DNA of 64,000 bases, taken from Methylobacterium aerolatum (GTDB lineage Bacteria; Pseudomonadota; Alphaproteobacteria; Rhizobiales; Beijerinckiaceae). Under the pieces are notes generated by a model, which saw only the letters and a program-made list of their open reading frames with translations, had not been told where the DNA came from and did not search any database. A program made the translations under genes and the position numbers. Each line of letters starts with the position of its first letter. The first letter of the stretch is position 1. Below are positions 46,205-54,397 of the stretch, piece after piece. The stretch lies in contig NZ_BPQE01000015.1 in assembly GCF_022179085.1 (NCBI RefSeq), positions 98,574 to 162,573 on the forward strand, in the 5' to 3' direction.

Positions 46205-48193
46205 ATGAACGCCAGGAACGAGATCGCCCGTGAAACAGCCGGGTCCGGCCGGCACGGTCGGGAGATCACCCTGCGCGGGATCCTCCTCGGGGCGGCGATC
46301 ACCGTCGCCTTCATGGCGGCCAACATCTACATGGGCCTGAAGACGGGGATGACGTTCTCGTCCTCCATTCCCGCCGCCCTGCTCTCCATGGGGGCCCTTC
46401 GGCTCGCGGGCGGCGGCATCCTCGAGAACAACATCGTCCAGACGCAGGCTTCGGCCGCCGGCACCCTGTGCAACGTCATCCTCGTCCTGCCGGGCCTCGT
46501 GCTGATCGGGACGTGGCATGGCTTCCCCTTCTGGGAGACGAGCCTCGTCTGCCTCGTCGGCGGCTGGCTGGGCGTCGCCTTCTCCATTCCGCTCCGCCGG
46601 GCCCTCGTGAGCGGCAGCGCGCTGCCCTATCCCGAGGGCGTTGCGGCGGCCGAGGTGCTGCGCGCGGGCCATACCGAGGAGGGCAAGGGCGGGCTTGCCG
46701 TCCTGATGGTGGCCGCCGCCGGCTCGGGGGCCGTCGCCTTCCTCACCAACGGGCTGCGCCTCCTCGCGGAGGGCGTGCTCACCGCCTTCGCGGTGGGGGG
46801 CGCCGCCTTCAGCGTCGGCAGCGGGTTCTCCCTCGCGCTCGTCGGGGTCGGCTACCTCGTCGGCATCGGCGCTTGCCTCGCGCTGCTGAGCGGCGTCGTC
46901 ATTGCCTGGGGCCTCCTCGTGCCACTCCTCACCGCCCTGGCGCCGCAGGCCGGGGTGCCGCCGGGCGAGGCGGCGCAGGCCGCCTGGGCAGGACAGGTGC
47001 GCCTCGTCGGCGCGGGAATCATCGCCGTCGGCGGGTTCTGGACCGTCGCGGCGCTGGTGCGGCCGATCCTCGCGAGCATTGCCGCGGCGACCTCCGCCGC
47101 CCGCCGTCCCGCCCGCGACCTGCCGCGACAGGAGCGCGACCTGCCGATCCTCTGGGTCGCGCTCGGTGCCCTGCTCCTCGCCGTGCCCCTCGGCGCCCTG
47201 TTCTGGAGCTTCAGTCTGTCGGCGGGCCTCTCGGGGGCGGCGGCGGCGGGCGTGAGCGCGGCCGGCATCCTGTTCTGCTACGTCTTCGGCGCGGCGATGG
47301 CGGCGGTGTGCGGCTACCTCGCCGGCCTCCTCGGCTCGTCCACGAGCCCGATCTCCGGCATCGGAATCCTGGCGACGATGGTGGGTGCCCTCGCGGTGCC
47401 GGCCATGATCGGCGTCTCGGCCAATACGGAGTTGCAGCGCTTCGGCCTCGCCGCCGTGCTGCTCGCGGCCTCGGTGGTGGTCACGGCCTCGTCCATCGCC
47501 AACGACAACCTCCAGGACCTGAAGACCGGCCAATTGGTCGACGCGACCCCGTGGCGGCAGCAGGCGGTGCTGCTGCTCGGCGTGGCCGTCGGATCCCTGG
47601 TGATCGTGCCCCTGCTGTCGCTGCTCTACAACGCCTACGGCTTCGTCGGCGCCCTGCCGCGCCCCGGCATGGACCCGCGCGAGGCGCTGGCGGTACCGCA
47701 GGCCTCCCTCGTGACGCAGATCGGCCAGGGCATCGTGCACGGGACACTGCCCTGGCCGATGCTGGCGCTCGGCGGCGTCATCGGGCTCGGGGCGGTCGGC
47801 CTGGAGGTGCTGTTCAAGCGGCGGGGCCTGAGCTTCCCGGCGCTCACCGTCGGCATCGGCATGTACCTGCCCCTGTCGGTGGAGGTGACCATCGGCATCG
47901 GCGGGGTGATGGGCTTCCTGTGCGAGCGCGCCCTGCGCCGTCGCGACCCCGGCACCCTCGAACCGTCCCGCCGCCGGGGCGTCCTCATCGCCTCCGGGCT
48001 CCTCGTCGGCGAGAGCTTCGTCGGCGTCGGCCTCGCGGCGGTCGATGCCTCCGCCGGCCGGACCGGAACGCTGTCCCTGGCCGACACGGCGCTCGCCGCC
48101 GGCGCCCCCTGGCTCGGCCTTGCGGTCTTCGGGGCGGGCCTCGGCCTCTTCGCCGCCGCCCTCCTGCGGTCGCACGGGAGCGATCCGCGATGA
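46205..48193 (+). CDS. OPT family oligopeptide transporter
   Basis: 662 residues, about 15-16 membrane helices, inner membrane. The OPT marks are ANIYMGLKTGMTFSSSIPAA, IVQTQASAAGT and, in the second half, NDNLQDLKTGQLVDATPWRQ, the signature of the bacterial OPT/YgiS-type branch. It imports small peptides or metal-chelate-like compounds; the exact substrate is unknown. The start is the ATG of MNARNEIARE with a GGGGGGAC leader. Divergent from the small hypothetical gene. Confidence 0.9.
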   Translation: MNARNEIARETAGSGRHGREITLRGILLGAAITVAFMAANIYMGLKTGMTFSSSIPAALLSMGALRLAGGGILENNIVQTQASAAGTLCNVILVLPGLVLIGTWHGFPFWETSLVCLVGGWLGVAFSIPLRRALVSGSALPYPEGVAAAEVLRAGHTEEGKGGLAVLMVAAAGSGAVAFLTNGLRLLAEGVLTAFAVGGAAFSVGSGFSLALVGVGYLVGIGACLALLSGVVIAWGLLVPLLTALAPQAGVPPGEAAQAAWAGQVRLVGAGIIAVGGFWTVAALVRPILASIAAATSAARRPARDLPRQERDLPILWVALGALLLAVPLGALFWSFSLSAGLSGAAAAGVSAAGILFCYVFGAAMAAVCGYLAGLLGSSTSPISGIGILATMVGALAVPAMIGVSANTELQRFGLAAVLLAASVVVTASSIANDNLQDLKTGQLVDATPWRQQAVLLLGVAVGSLVIVPLLSLLYNAYGFVGALPRPGMDPREALAVPQASLVTQIGQGIVHGTLPWPMLALGGVIGLGAVGLEVLFKRRGLSFPALTVGIGMYLPLSVEVTIGIGGVMGFLCERALRRRDPGTLEPSRRRGVLIASGLLVGESFVGVGLAAVDASAGRTGTLSLADTALAAGAPWLGLAVFGAGLGLFAAALLRSHGSDPR

Positions 48194-48208
48194 TGCTGCA
48201 CGGGGGCG

Positions 48209-48238
48209 TTGACACCGGCCGCCCGCTCTCCCTATAGA
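48209..48238 (+). promoter_or_regulatory. Promoter of tRNA-Met
   Basis: TTGACA (48209-48214), 18 bases, TATAGA (48233-48238), about 44 bases before the mature tRNA. A close match to the sigma70 consensus, as expected of a stable RNA gene. Confidence 0.75.
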
Positions 48239-48281
48239 CCGCCCACGCGCACCGCCCCGGACGGGGTGGCGTTGCTTTTGG

Positions 48282-48358
48282 GGCGGGGTAGCTCAGCTGG
48301 TTAGAGCAGAGGAATCATAATCCTTGTGTCGGGGGTTCAAATCCCTCCCTCGCTACCA
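48282..48358 (+). tRNA. tRNA-Met (anticodon CAT), elongator type
   Basis: A 77-base cloverleaf: acceptor GGCGGGG paired with CCTCGCT, D-arm GCTC/GAGC, anticodon stem GAGGA/TCCTT with loop ATCATAA (anticodon CAT), T-arm GGGGG-TTCAAAT-CCCTC, and an encoded CCA end. It lacks the initiator features (C1-A72 mismatch, GGG/CCC anticodon stem). An Ile2 tRNA whose C34 becomes lysidine shares the CAT anticodon, but the overall sequence agrees better with alphaproteobacterial elongator tRNA-Met. Confidence 0.95.
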
Positions 48359-48381
48359 ACATGGTTTGACACGCACGCTGC

Positions 48382-48412
48382 AAAGCCCTGGCCAGGATGC
48401 CGGGGCTTTTTC
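48382..48412 (+). terminator. Rho-independent terminator of tRNA-Met
   Basis: AAAGCCCTGG and CCGGGGCTTT form a stem with loop CCAGGATG, ending in TTTTT (48407-48411), 24 bases past the tRNA. Confidence 0.85.
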
Positions 48413-48484
48413 GTTGCGGGGTGGTCCCCGCTCGGCTCGCCGGAGGACGCATCCGGCCCGCCGTTACGCCGACACGCTGTACCC

Positions 48485-49303
48485 TCAGTGGGACATCAGG
48501 CAGCAGACCGGCGTCTCCTCGATGAGGGTGCGCGTGACCCCGCCGAAGAACCACTCCCGCATCCGGCTGTAACCGTAGGCGCCCGCCACGATCAGGTCGG
48601 CGCCGAACGCCCGCGTCTCGCCCCGCAGGTCGTCGGCGACGCTCGAGCCGGAGGGCGTCGCCATGTGGGCGCTCCCGGCCACGTCGTGCAGCGCGAGGTA
48701 GCGCACCACGTCCTCGACCTCCGTCCGATCCTCGCCCCTTCCGATCCGAACCACGCGGACCGCCTCGGCCCGGCGGAGGAGGGGCATGGCATCCGACAGC
48801 GTCCTGCGGGTCTGCGGCGTGTTCTTCCAGCCGATGATCACGCGCTTGGCCGCGAGGCCGTCGATGCCGGCCGGCACCACCAGGACCGGCCGCCCCACGC
48901 CCATCAGCGCATCGCCGACATCGACCGCCATGCCGGGCGACACGCCCTCATTGTCCGCGGGGCGCCCCACGACGACGAGGTCCGCCGCGCGGGCCTGCCC
49001 GGCCAGGAACTTCAGCGGGACGCCGACGTCGGAGCGCCACTCGATGCGTCCCACCGCCCCGGCAGCCTCGCGAAAGACCTGCTCCGCCTCGGCGAGCCTG
49101 CCGAGGGCGGTCTGGCGAATCGCCTCGATGACCATCCCCATGGGCACGGCGGTCTCGCCGTAGCCCCTCGGGTAATCGGGCAGACAGGCGGCTGCGCCAA
49201 TGAGGCGGGCCCCGTGGCGCTCCGCCAAAGCAGCGGCGAGCCGCACGCGAGCCGCTGCGTGGAGCCCGTCATCGACCGCGACCATGATGCTGGCAATGGA
49301 CAT
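48485..49303 (-). CDS. Universal stress protein, tandem domain (Usp 1)
   Basis: 272 residues, two UspA-like domains: the first (1-~140) begins MSIASIMVAVDDG, the second (~150-272) has AKRVIIGWKNTPQTRR and the nucleotide-site-like GAYGYSRMREWFFGGVTR. It ends VCCLMSH, a Cys-Cys-x-x-x-His tail shared with two other members here. Usp proteins help cells survive starvation, oxygen limitation or other stress, often by binding ATP. The start is the ATG conserved in all paralogues. A FNR/FixK-like box lies at 49452-49465, about 150 bases upstream, between this gene and the divergent small gene. Confidence 0.92.
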   Translation of the reverse strand: MSIASIMVAVDDGLHAAARVRLAAALAERHGARLIGAAACLPDYPRGYGETAVPMGMVIEAIRQTALGRLAEAEQVFREAAGAVGRIEWRSDVGVPLKFLAGQARAADLVVVGRPADNEGVSPGMAVDVGDALMGVGRPVLVVPAGIDGLAAKRVIIGWKNTPQTRRTLSDAMPLLRRAEAVRVVRIGRGEDRTEVEDVVRYLALHDVAGSAHMATPSGSSVADDLRGETRAFGADLIVAGAYGYSRMREWFFGGVTRTLIEETPVCCLMSH

Positions 49304-49451
49304 CGGAGCCTCCCAAGACCCGGAATGGATGGCGGGCACAGTGAAGGCCCGGGCGGGGGACCGCTTTGACCTGCCGCAACGCGCCGTCGTGTCGGATGCC
49401 GGGCTCGGAGCCGCCCGCCGCGGCGGGTGACGCCCGGTCCTGCGGGCGGCC

Positions 49452-49465
49452 TTGCGCTGGATCAA
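49452..49465. promoter_or_regulatory. FNR/FixK-like box 1
   Basis: TTGCGCTGGATCAA; read on the other strand TTGATCCAGCGCAA, which is identical to box 2. It fits the anaerobox pattern (TTGAT/C-N4-G/ATCAA and variants). It lies 56 bases before the ATG of the small gene at 49522, and likely drives that gene and the Nramp-type gene. Confidence 0.65.
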
Positions 49466-49521
49466 GGCCGTCCGGCCGATCCGGCCCCAAGGTCCCCTCC
49501 ACCGGCAAGGGGAGGGGAGCG

Positions 49522-49737
49522 ATGCGCGAATACCTGGTCACCTTTCGCAAGACCGTCCCGGACGACAGCGGCCACGACCATCGCGTCTTGCAGCGCCGGG
49601 CGGTCGTCACCGCCTGCTCCGAGGTCGCCGCCGCCTTCGCGGCCAAGGCGATGCTGTGCGAGGCCGACGGCATCGTGGATTGGCGGCTGCGGGCCGACAC
49701 CTGCGAGGTCGCCGCGATCGACAGGCATGCGGCCTGA
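49522..49737 (+). CDS. Small protein of unknown function in stress island
   Basis: 71 residues, MREYLVTFRKTVPDDSGHDH onward, with a predicted beta-alpha-beta pattern, one His-rich patch (SGHDHRVLQ) and two cysteines. No known family. A strong ribosome site (GGAGGGG) precedes the ATG. It is placed 56 bases behind a FNR/FixK-like box and 60 bases ahead of the Nramp-type gene, so it is probably co-expressed with the stress proteins. Confidence 0.6.
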   Translation: MREYLVTFRKTVPDDSGHDHRVLQRRAVVTACSEVAAAFAAKAMLCEADGIVDWRLRADTCEVAAIDRHAA

Positions 49738-49797
49738 GGAGGCGGGCATGAGTCGCGGGCCGGACGGGGCGAGGGCTGCCGCATGGAGGGCGGCGGC

Positions 49798-51144
49798 ATG
49801 AGCGCCCCGTCCGCCGCCGCCGCCGCCGGGGGAGGGGACGACCCGGAGGCGGCGAGCCCCGCCATCGGCCCCTCGAAGCCGCGCCTGCTGCGGGTGCTCG
49901 GCCCTGGGCTGATCACGGGGGCCTCCGACGACGACCCGAGCGGCATCGCCACCTACGGGCAGGCCGGAGCCCAATTCGGCTACGGATTGTGCTGGACCAT
50001 GCTCTACACGCTGCCGCTGATGGCGGCGGTGCAGATGGTCTCCGCCCGGATCGGCCGCACCACCGGGCAGGGCATCGCCGGCGTGCTGCGCGCGCACTAC
50101 CCGAACGGCCTGCTGCAGGGCGTGGTGGTCCTGCTGCTGGCCGCCAACGTCCTGAATCTCGGGGCCGACCTCGGCGCCATGGCCGATGCCCTGAACCTGC
50201 TCCTGCCGGGGCCGCGCTGGCTGTACGTGGCGCTGTTCGCCGGCACCTGCGCGTTCCTGCAACTCGCCCTGCAGTACACCCGCTACGTCGCCGTCTTGAA
50301 ATGGCTGACGCTGAGCCTGTTCGCCTATCTCGGGGTGGTGATCCTGGCCCGGGTCTCGTGGCTGGATCTCGGCCTGGCCATCGCCCTGCCGCGCGTCGAC
50401 CTCGGCGAGGGCCTCACCACCCTGGTGGCACTCTTCGGCACCACGATCAGCCCGTACCTGTTCTTCTGGCAGGCGGCCGAGGAAGCCGAGGATCTCAGGG
50501 CGTACCCGCGTCGACGCGATCTCCTGCGGGCGCCCGAGCAGGGCGGAAGCGCCCTGCGCCGGATCGAGATCGACACAGTCGTGGGCATGACCTTCTCGAA
50601 TCTCGTGGCGCTGGCCATCATGGTCACCACGGCGGCGGTCCTGCACGCGAACGGCGTCACCGACATCCAGACCTCCGCCCAGGCGGCGGAGGCACTGCGC
50701 CCCTTGGCCGGCCCGTTCTCCGCCACGGTCTTCGCCCTCGGCATCATCGGCACCGGCCTGCTCGCGGTCCCCGTGCTCGCGGGCTCCGCGGCCTACGCGG
50801 TCGGCGAGGCCCGGCGCTGGCCAGTGGGCTTCGGACGGCGCTTGCTGGAGGCGCGCGCCTTCTACGGCACGGTCGCGCTGGCGACCCTGGTCGGCATGGC
50901 CGTCAGCCTCGGCGCGGTCGATCCGATCCGGGCGCTGTACTGGAGCGCGGTCGTCAACGGGGTCATCGCGGTGCCCGTCATGGCCTTGATGATGCTGGCG
51001 GCGGCCCGCGCCGACATCATGGGCGCCTTCGCCATTCGCGGATGGCTGAGGGCGCTCGGTTGGCTCGCCACGGCCTGCATGTCGCTCGCGGTCCTCGGGA
51101 TGCTGGCGACCGCGCTGTTCCCCTCGATCGCGCGCGTCCCCTGA
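49798..51144 (+). CDS. Nramp-related divalent metal transporter
   Basis: 448 residues with about 11 membrane helices. The first helix has GPGLITGASDDDPSGIATYG (about 35-54), where classical Nramp proteins have the metal-binding DPGN; the sixth-helix region reads FGTTISPYLFFWQAAEEAED instead of the usual M-P-H motif. This is the pattern of Nramp-related proteins thought to move Mg2+ or other metals instead of Fe/Mn (known of the family). It acts in the inner membrane. The ATG at 49798 is preferred for its GGAGGG site. In the stress island it may serve metal homeostasis under low oxygen. Confidence 0.85.
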   Translation: MSAPSAAAAAGGGDDPEAASPAIGPSKPRLLRVLGPGLITGASDDDPSGIATYGQAGAQFGYGLCWTMLYTLPLMAAVQMVSARIGRTTGQGIAGVLRAHYPNGLLQGVVVLLLAANVLNLGADLGAMADALNLLLPGPRWLYVALFAGTCAFLQLALQYTRYVAVLKWLTLSLFAYLGVVILARVSWLDLGLAIALPRVDLGEGLTTLVALFGTTISPYLFFWQAAEEAEDLRAYPRRRDLLRAPEQGGSALRRIEIDTVVGMTFSNLVALAIMVTTAAVLHANGVTDIQTSAQAAEALRPLAGPFSATVFALGIIGTGLLAVPVLAGSAAYAVGEARRWPVGFGRRLLEARAFYGTVALATLVGMAVSLGAVDPIRALYWSAVVNGVIAVPVMALMMLAAARADIMGAFAIRGWLRALGWLATACMSLAVLGMLATALFPSIARVP

Positions 51145-51285
51145 TCCGGGGATCAAAGGACACGCCTCCGATCCCCGGCCGGCACCGCGTTTCCCCCCCT
51201 CGGGGCCGTAGCTCGGACGAGCGGGACGGACACCCCGCGGCGGGGAACCGACGGGTGAACGACGCGCGGGCGGCGGCCCCGCGCA

Positions 51286-52101
51286 TCAATGGCTCATCAG
51301 GCAGCAGAGAGGCGACGTCGTCAGCAGGTCGCGGGTGACGCCGCCGAAGGCCCACTCGCGCAGGCGCGTGTGGCCGTAGGCGCCCGTCACGATCAGATCG
51401 GCCTCCTCGCGCTCCGCGAACCGGAGGATCTCGTCCGCGGCACCGATCTCCGGCTTGTGCAGCAGATGCGTGGTGACGCCGACGCGGGGGCCGGCGAGGA
51501 AGGCGGCGACGTCCTCGGCCCCCTCGCGGTCGGCGCCGGGGCCGACCGCCACCACCTTGACCTCCTCGGCCCGGCTCAGGAACGGCAACGCGTCGTGGAT
51601 GGCACGGCGCGCCTCGCGCGTGCCCTTCCAGGCCACGACGATCCGCCTCGCGGCGAGCGACGCCACGCCGGGCGGCGCGACCAGCACGGGGCGTCCGGCC
51701 TCCATGAGGAGCGCCCCGGGGAGAACGCCCATCGGGCCGGGATCGGCATCCGCCGGGCCGTGCCGGCCGACCACCACCACGTCGGCCGCCCGTGCCTGCG
51801 CGGCGAGGTAGGTCGAGGGCCCCATTGAGGCGGAGCGCCATCGCGCATCGCGGGCCGCCGTGGCCTCGCGGGCGAAGAGGGCCCTGGCCGCCGCGATCTG
51901 CTCACCGGCCAGCCGCTCCTCGATGGCCCAGACACGTTCGACCTCCAGCCTGTCGCCGACCGGCATGACCGTCAGGACCGGACGCGCGGCGACACCGGTC
52001 AGCGTGGCCTCGAACCCCTTCGCGAGGCCCGCCGCGAGGCGGATGCGATCCGCCGCCGCGGGTCCGAGATCGACCGAGACCATGATGCTGGAGATCGTCA
52101 T
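51286..52101 (-). CDS. Universal stress protein, tandem domain (Usp 2)
   Basis: 271 residues with the same two-domain plan as Usp 1. It begins MTISSIMVSVDLG; the second domain has ARRIVVAWKGTREARRAIHD and TGAYGHTRLREWAFGGVTRD, and the protein ends LCCLMSH. Close in sequence to Usp 1 and Usp 4, so the cluster arose by duplication. The FNR/FixK-like box TTGATCCAGCGCAA lies 68 bases upstream of its ATG. Confidence 0.92.
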   Translation of the reverse strand: MTISSIMVSVDLGPAAADRIRLAAGLAKGFEATLTGVAARPVLTVMPVGDRLEVERVWAIEERLAGEQIAAARALFAREATAARDARWRSASMGPSTYLAAQARAADVVVVGRHGPADADPGPMGVLPGALLMEAGRPVLVAPPGVASLAARRIVVAWKGTREARRAIHDALPFLSRAEEVKVVAVGPGADREGAEDVAAFLAGPRVGVTTHLLHKPEIGAADEILRFAEREEADLIVTGAYGHTRLREWAFGGVTRDLLTTSPLCCLMSH

Positions 52102-52168
52102 GACCGCCTTACTCCGCCGGAGCCCCTGCGCCGCTCTGGGACCGTGGTCCCGGCTCGCGGCGGCGGCC

Positions 52169-52182
52169 TTGATCCAGCGCAA
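52169..52182. promoter_or_regulatory. FNR/FixK-like box 2
   Basis: TTGATCCAGCGCAA on the plus strand, 68 bases from the start of the minus-strand gene Usp 2. The same sequence as box 1 in reverse. Confidence 0.65.
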
Positions 52183-52343
52183 GGGGCGGCCACGTCGCGA
52201 AGCGCGTCCAGGGGGCGCCGCCTCGCGAGATGCCCCCCGTCCGTGATGCCTCGCGCTTCGCGCTCTGGGACGGTGCAGCGCAGCGATCCAGGCGGAACCG
52301 AACCTGCGCGCGCAGGCCGCCGCCCCGCCTTCGCCCGGGCCGC

Positions 52344-52357
52344 TTGAGGTGGATCAA
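52344..52357. promoter_or_regulatory. FNR/FixK-like box 3
   Basis: TTGAGGTGGATCAA (TTGATCCACCTCAA on the other strand), 58 bases before the ATG of Usp 3. The start point expected for activation 41.5 bases downstream of the box centre falls near 52392, leaving a short leader. Confidence 0.65.
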
Positions 52358-52414
52358 GGCCGCGCCGCCGGGATGGGACCAAGCATGGGACACGCTCAGA
52401 CGGGAGAAAACCCC

Positions 52415-53275
52415 ATGTCCAAATCGCATCCTTCACCCCTCGCCGGGATCCGCGACGTCTTCGTCGGTACCGCCGTCGAGGTCGAGCACGAGGAAGCCTC
52501 CTCCGCCATCGGCTACGGCCTGACCCTGGCCAAGGCCGCCGGTGCCCATCTCACGATCCAGTCGGCCTCCTGGCGCCTCTCGGGCGACGACGCATGGCTC
52601 GGCAGCTTCGACGGCGAGGGCGCCTCGCTGATCGACCGTCGGCTCGACGCGTTGGCCCGGTCCATCGCGGAGCACTCGGCGGGGGAGGCCGCGCAGGTCG
52701 GCGTCATCTGCACGACGGAGGCGCCGAGCCTGCCCTATCCGGACATCGTAAACCGGCTGGCCATGCGCGCTCGCCTGCACGACCTGACGGTGCTGGACAT
52801 CGGCGCGCGCACCTTCGACCTCGACCGCGAGATGATCGAGAAGGCCCTGTTCCACAGCGGGCGGCCGGTCATCGCGGTCCCGCCGGGCCACGATGCCTTC
52901 GCCGCACGCCGGATCGTCGTGGCCTGGGACGGCAGCGCGCAGGCCGCCAGAGCCGTCAACGACGCGCTGCCCTTCCTCCGCGCGGCCGAGGCGGTGGAGA
53001 TCGTCTCCGTCGGCTCCGAGGCGGAAATCCAGGCCATGCTGCCCGGCGCCGAGCTGGCGCCCCACCTCGCGCGGCATGGGGTGGCCGTCTCCCTGAACGA
53101 CCTGCCCGAGGGTGAGAGCGTCGCCGACACCCTGCGCGCCCAGGCCGGCCTGTTCCGGGCGGACATGGTCGTCATGGGCGCATATCGGCATTCCCCGACC
53201 CGCGAATACTTCCTCGGTGGCGTCACGCGCTCCTTCCTGCGGGGGAGCCCGGCACCGCTGTTCCTGGCCCGCTGA
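52415..53275 (+). CDS. Universal stress protein, tandem domain (Usp 3, divergent member)
   Basis: 286 residues. The N-terminal domain (IRDVFVGTAVEVEHEEASSA) differs from its paralogues; the C-terminal domain keeps ARRIVVAWDGSAQAARAVND and MGAYRHSPTREYFLGGVTRS. It lacks the CCLM-H tail and ends APLFLAR. In GAYR the second Gly of the nucleotide loop is replaced by Arg, so ATP binding is doubtful. A GGGAG ribosome site precedes the ATG, and box 3 lies upstream. Confidence 0.9.
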   Translation: MSKSHPSPLAGIRDVFVGTAVEVEHEEASSAIGYGLTLAKAAGAHLTIQSASWRLSGDDAWLGSFDGEGASLIDRRLDALARSIAEHSAGEAAQVGVICTTEAPSLPYPDIVNRLAMRARLHDLTVLDIGARTFDLDREMIEKALFHSGRPVIAVPPGHDAFAARRIVVAWDGSAQAARAVNDALPFLRAAEAVEIVSVGSEAEIQAMLPGAELAPHLARHGVAVSLNDLPEGESVADTLRAQAGLFRADMVVMGAYRHSPTREYFLGGVTRSFLRGSPAPLFLAR

Positions 53276-53290
53276 CCCCGGAGATCGACG

Positions 53291-53500
53291 ATGAGCGAGC
53301 GAGACACGGGGCGCGTCGGCACGGACGGTCGTATCGTGCGCCCGCGCAGGCCGAGGCGCCCGGCCCCGCCGGCCCGGACTCCGACCGAGACCAGGGAGGT
53401 GACGCCCCAGGAGCGCGCACCGAACCGGAGCGCATGGCCGGGACCGCTCGACGACGAGGAGCGCGCCGCGCTGGAGGCCGGCTGGGGCTTCGTCGAGTGA
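53291..53500 (+). CDS. Small basic protein in stress island
   Basis: 69 residues, starting MSERDTGRVGTDGRIVRPRR, Arg/Pro-rich in the first half and acidic at the end (DDEERAALEAGWGFVE). No known family; probably disordered apart from the C-terminal helix. It begins 15 bases after the Usp 3 stop, so it is probably in the same transcript. Confidence 0.6.
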   Translation: MSERDTGRVGTDGRIVRPRRPRRPAPPARTPTETREVTPQERAPNRSAWPGPLDDEERAALEAGWGFVE

Positions 53501-53587
53501 GCGCGCATCGCCGCCGGCCCAGGGGTCGGCGGCGATCGCCCGGATGCGCGTCGAGGACGACCCGGGCAGCGCCAACGGCGGGGCGCC

Positions 53588-54397
53588 TCAATGGCACATC
53601 AGGCAGCAGACCGAAGCGCGGTCCAGAACCTCGCGCGTGACGCCGCCGACGATCCATTCGCGCAGGCGGGAATGCCCATAGGCGCCCATCACGATGAGGT
53701 CGGCGTCCTGGCGCGCGGCGTAGGCGAGGATCTCGTCGCCGTCGCATCCGCCCGCCGGCAACCGGCTGGCGGTGACATGGGCGCCATGGCGCGCGAGATG
53801 ACCGGCCACCGCCTCCACACCTCCTTCAGGCTCGGCGCCCACCGTCGCCACGCAGACCCGATCGGCCCCGTGGAGGAACGGCAGCACCGCCGTGATGGCC
53901 CGCCGGGCTTCCGGCGCGTCCTTCCACGCGACGACGATCCGTTCCGCCCTCAGCGACGCGACCCGCGGCGGCACGATGAGAACGGGGCGGCCTGCCTCCA
54001 TGAGGACCGGTCCCGGCCGCACGCGGAGGGGCCCGGGATCGCCGTCATCCGGCCCGTGCCGGCCCACCACGACGATATCGGCGGCCCGCGCCTGCTCGAC
54101 GAGGTGGGTGATCGGGTCGGTCAGGGCGGCCTGCCAATCGGTGCGGATGCCGTCGCCGGCGCCGTGCGTGAACAGGGCGTGGGCCTCGTCGAGGATCTCG
54201 CGGACGAGCGCCGTGTTGCGCGCCTCCTGCCGGGCAGCGTCGTCGAGGTCGCTCACCAGGATTGGGGCCGCCACCGTATGGGCCGCCGCCCCCGTGAGGC
54301 TGGCCGAGAACCGCCGCGCCAACCCCGCAGCCAGACGAACCCGGCCCGGCGCGGCGTCGCCGAGGTCGACCGCCACGAGGATGTTCGCGAAATCCAT
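53588..54397 (-). CDS. Universal stress protein, tandem domain (Usp 4)
   Basis: 269 residues. Starts MDFANILVAVDLGDA; second domain AERIVVAWKDAPEARRAITA and MGAYGHSRLREWIVGGVTRE; ends VCCLMCH. Two domains like Usp 1 and 2, with a third cysteine added to the tail. FNR/FixK-like box 4 lies 63 bases upstream of its ATG. Confidence 0.92.
   Translation of the reverse strand: MDFANILVAVDLGDAAPGRVRLAAGLARRFSASLTGAAAHTVAAPILVSDLDDAARQEARNTALVREILDEAHALFTHGAGDGIRTDWQAALTDPITHLVEQARAADIVVVGRHGPDDGDPGPLRVRPGPVLMEAGRPVLIVPPRVASLRAERIVVAWKDAPEARRAITAVLPFLHGADRVCVATVGAEPEGGVEAVAGHLARHGAHVTASRLPAGGCDGDEILAYAARQDADLIVMGAYGHSRLREWIVGGVTREVLDRASVCCLMCH

Noticed and set aside
48282-48358. tRNA-Ile2 (lysidine) instead of tRNA-Met
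   Set aside because: The anticodon alone cannot decide, but the acceptor and anticodon stems agree better with alphaproteobacterial elongator tRNA-Met.
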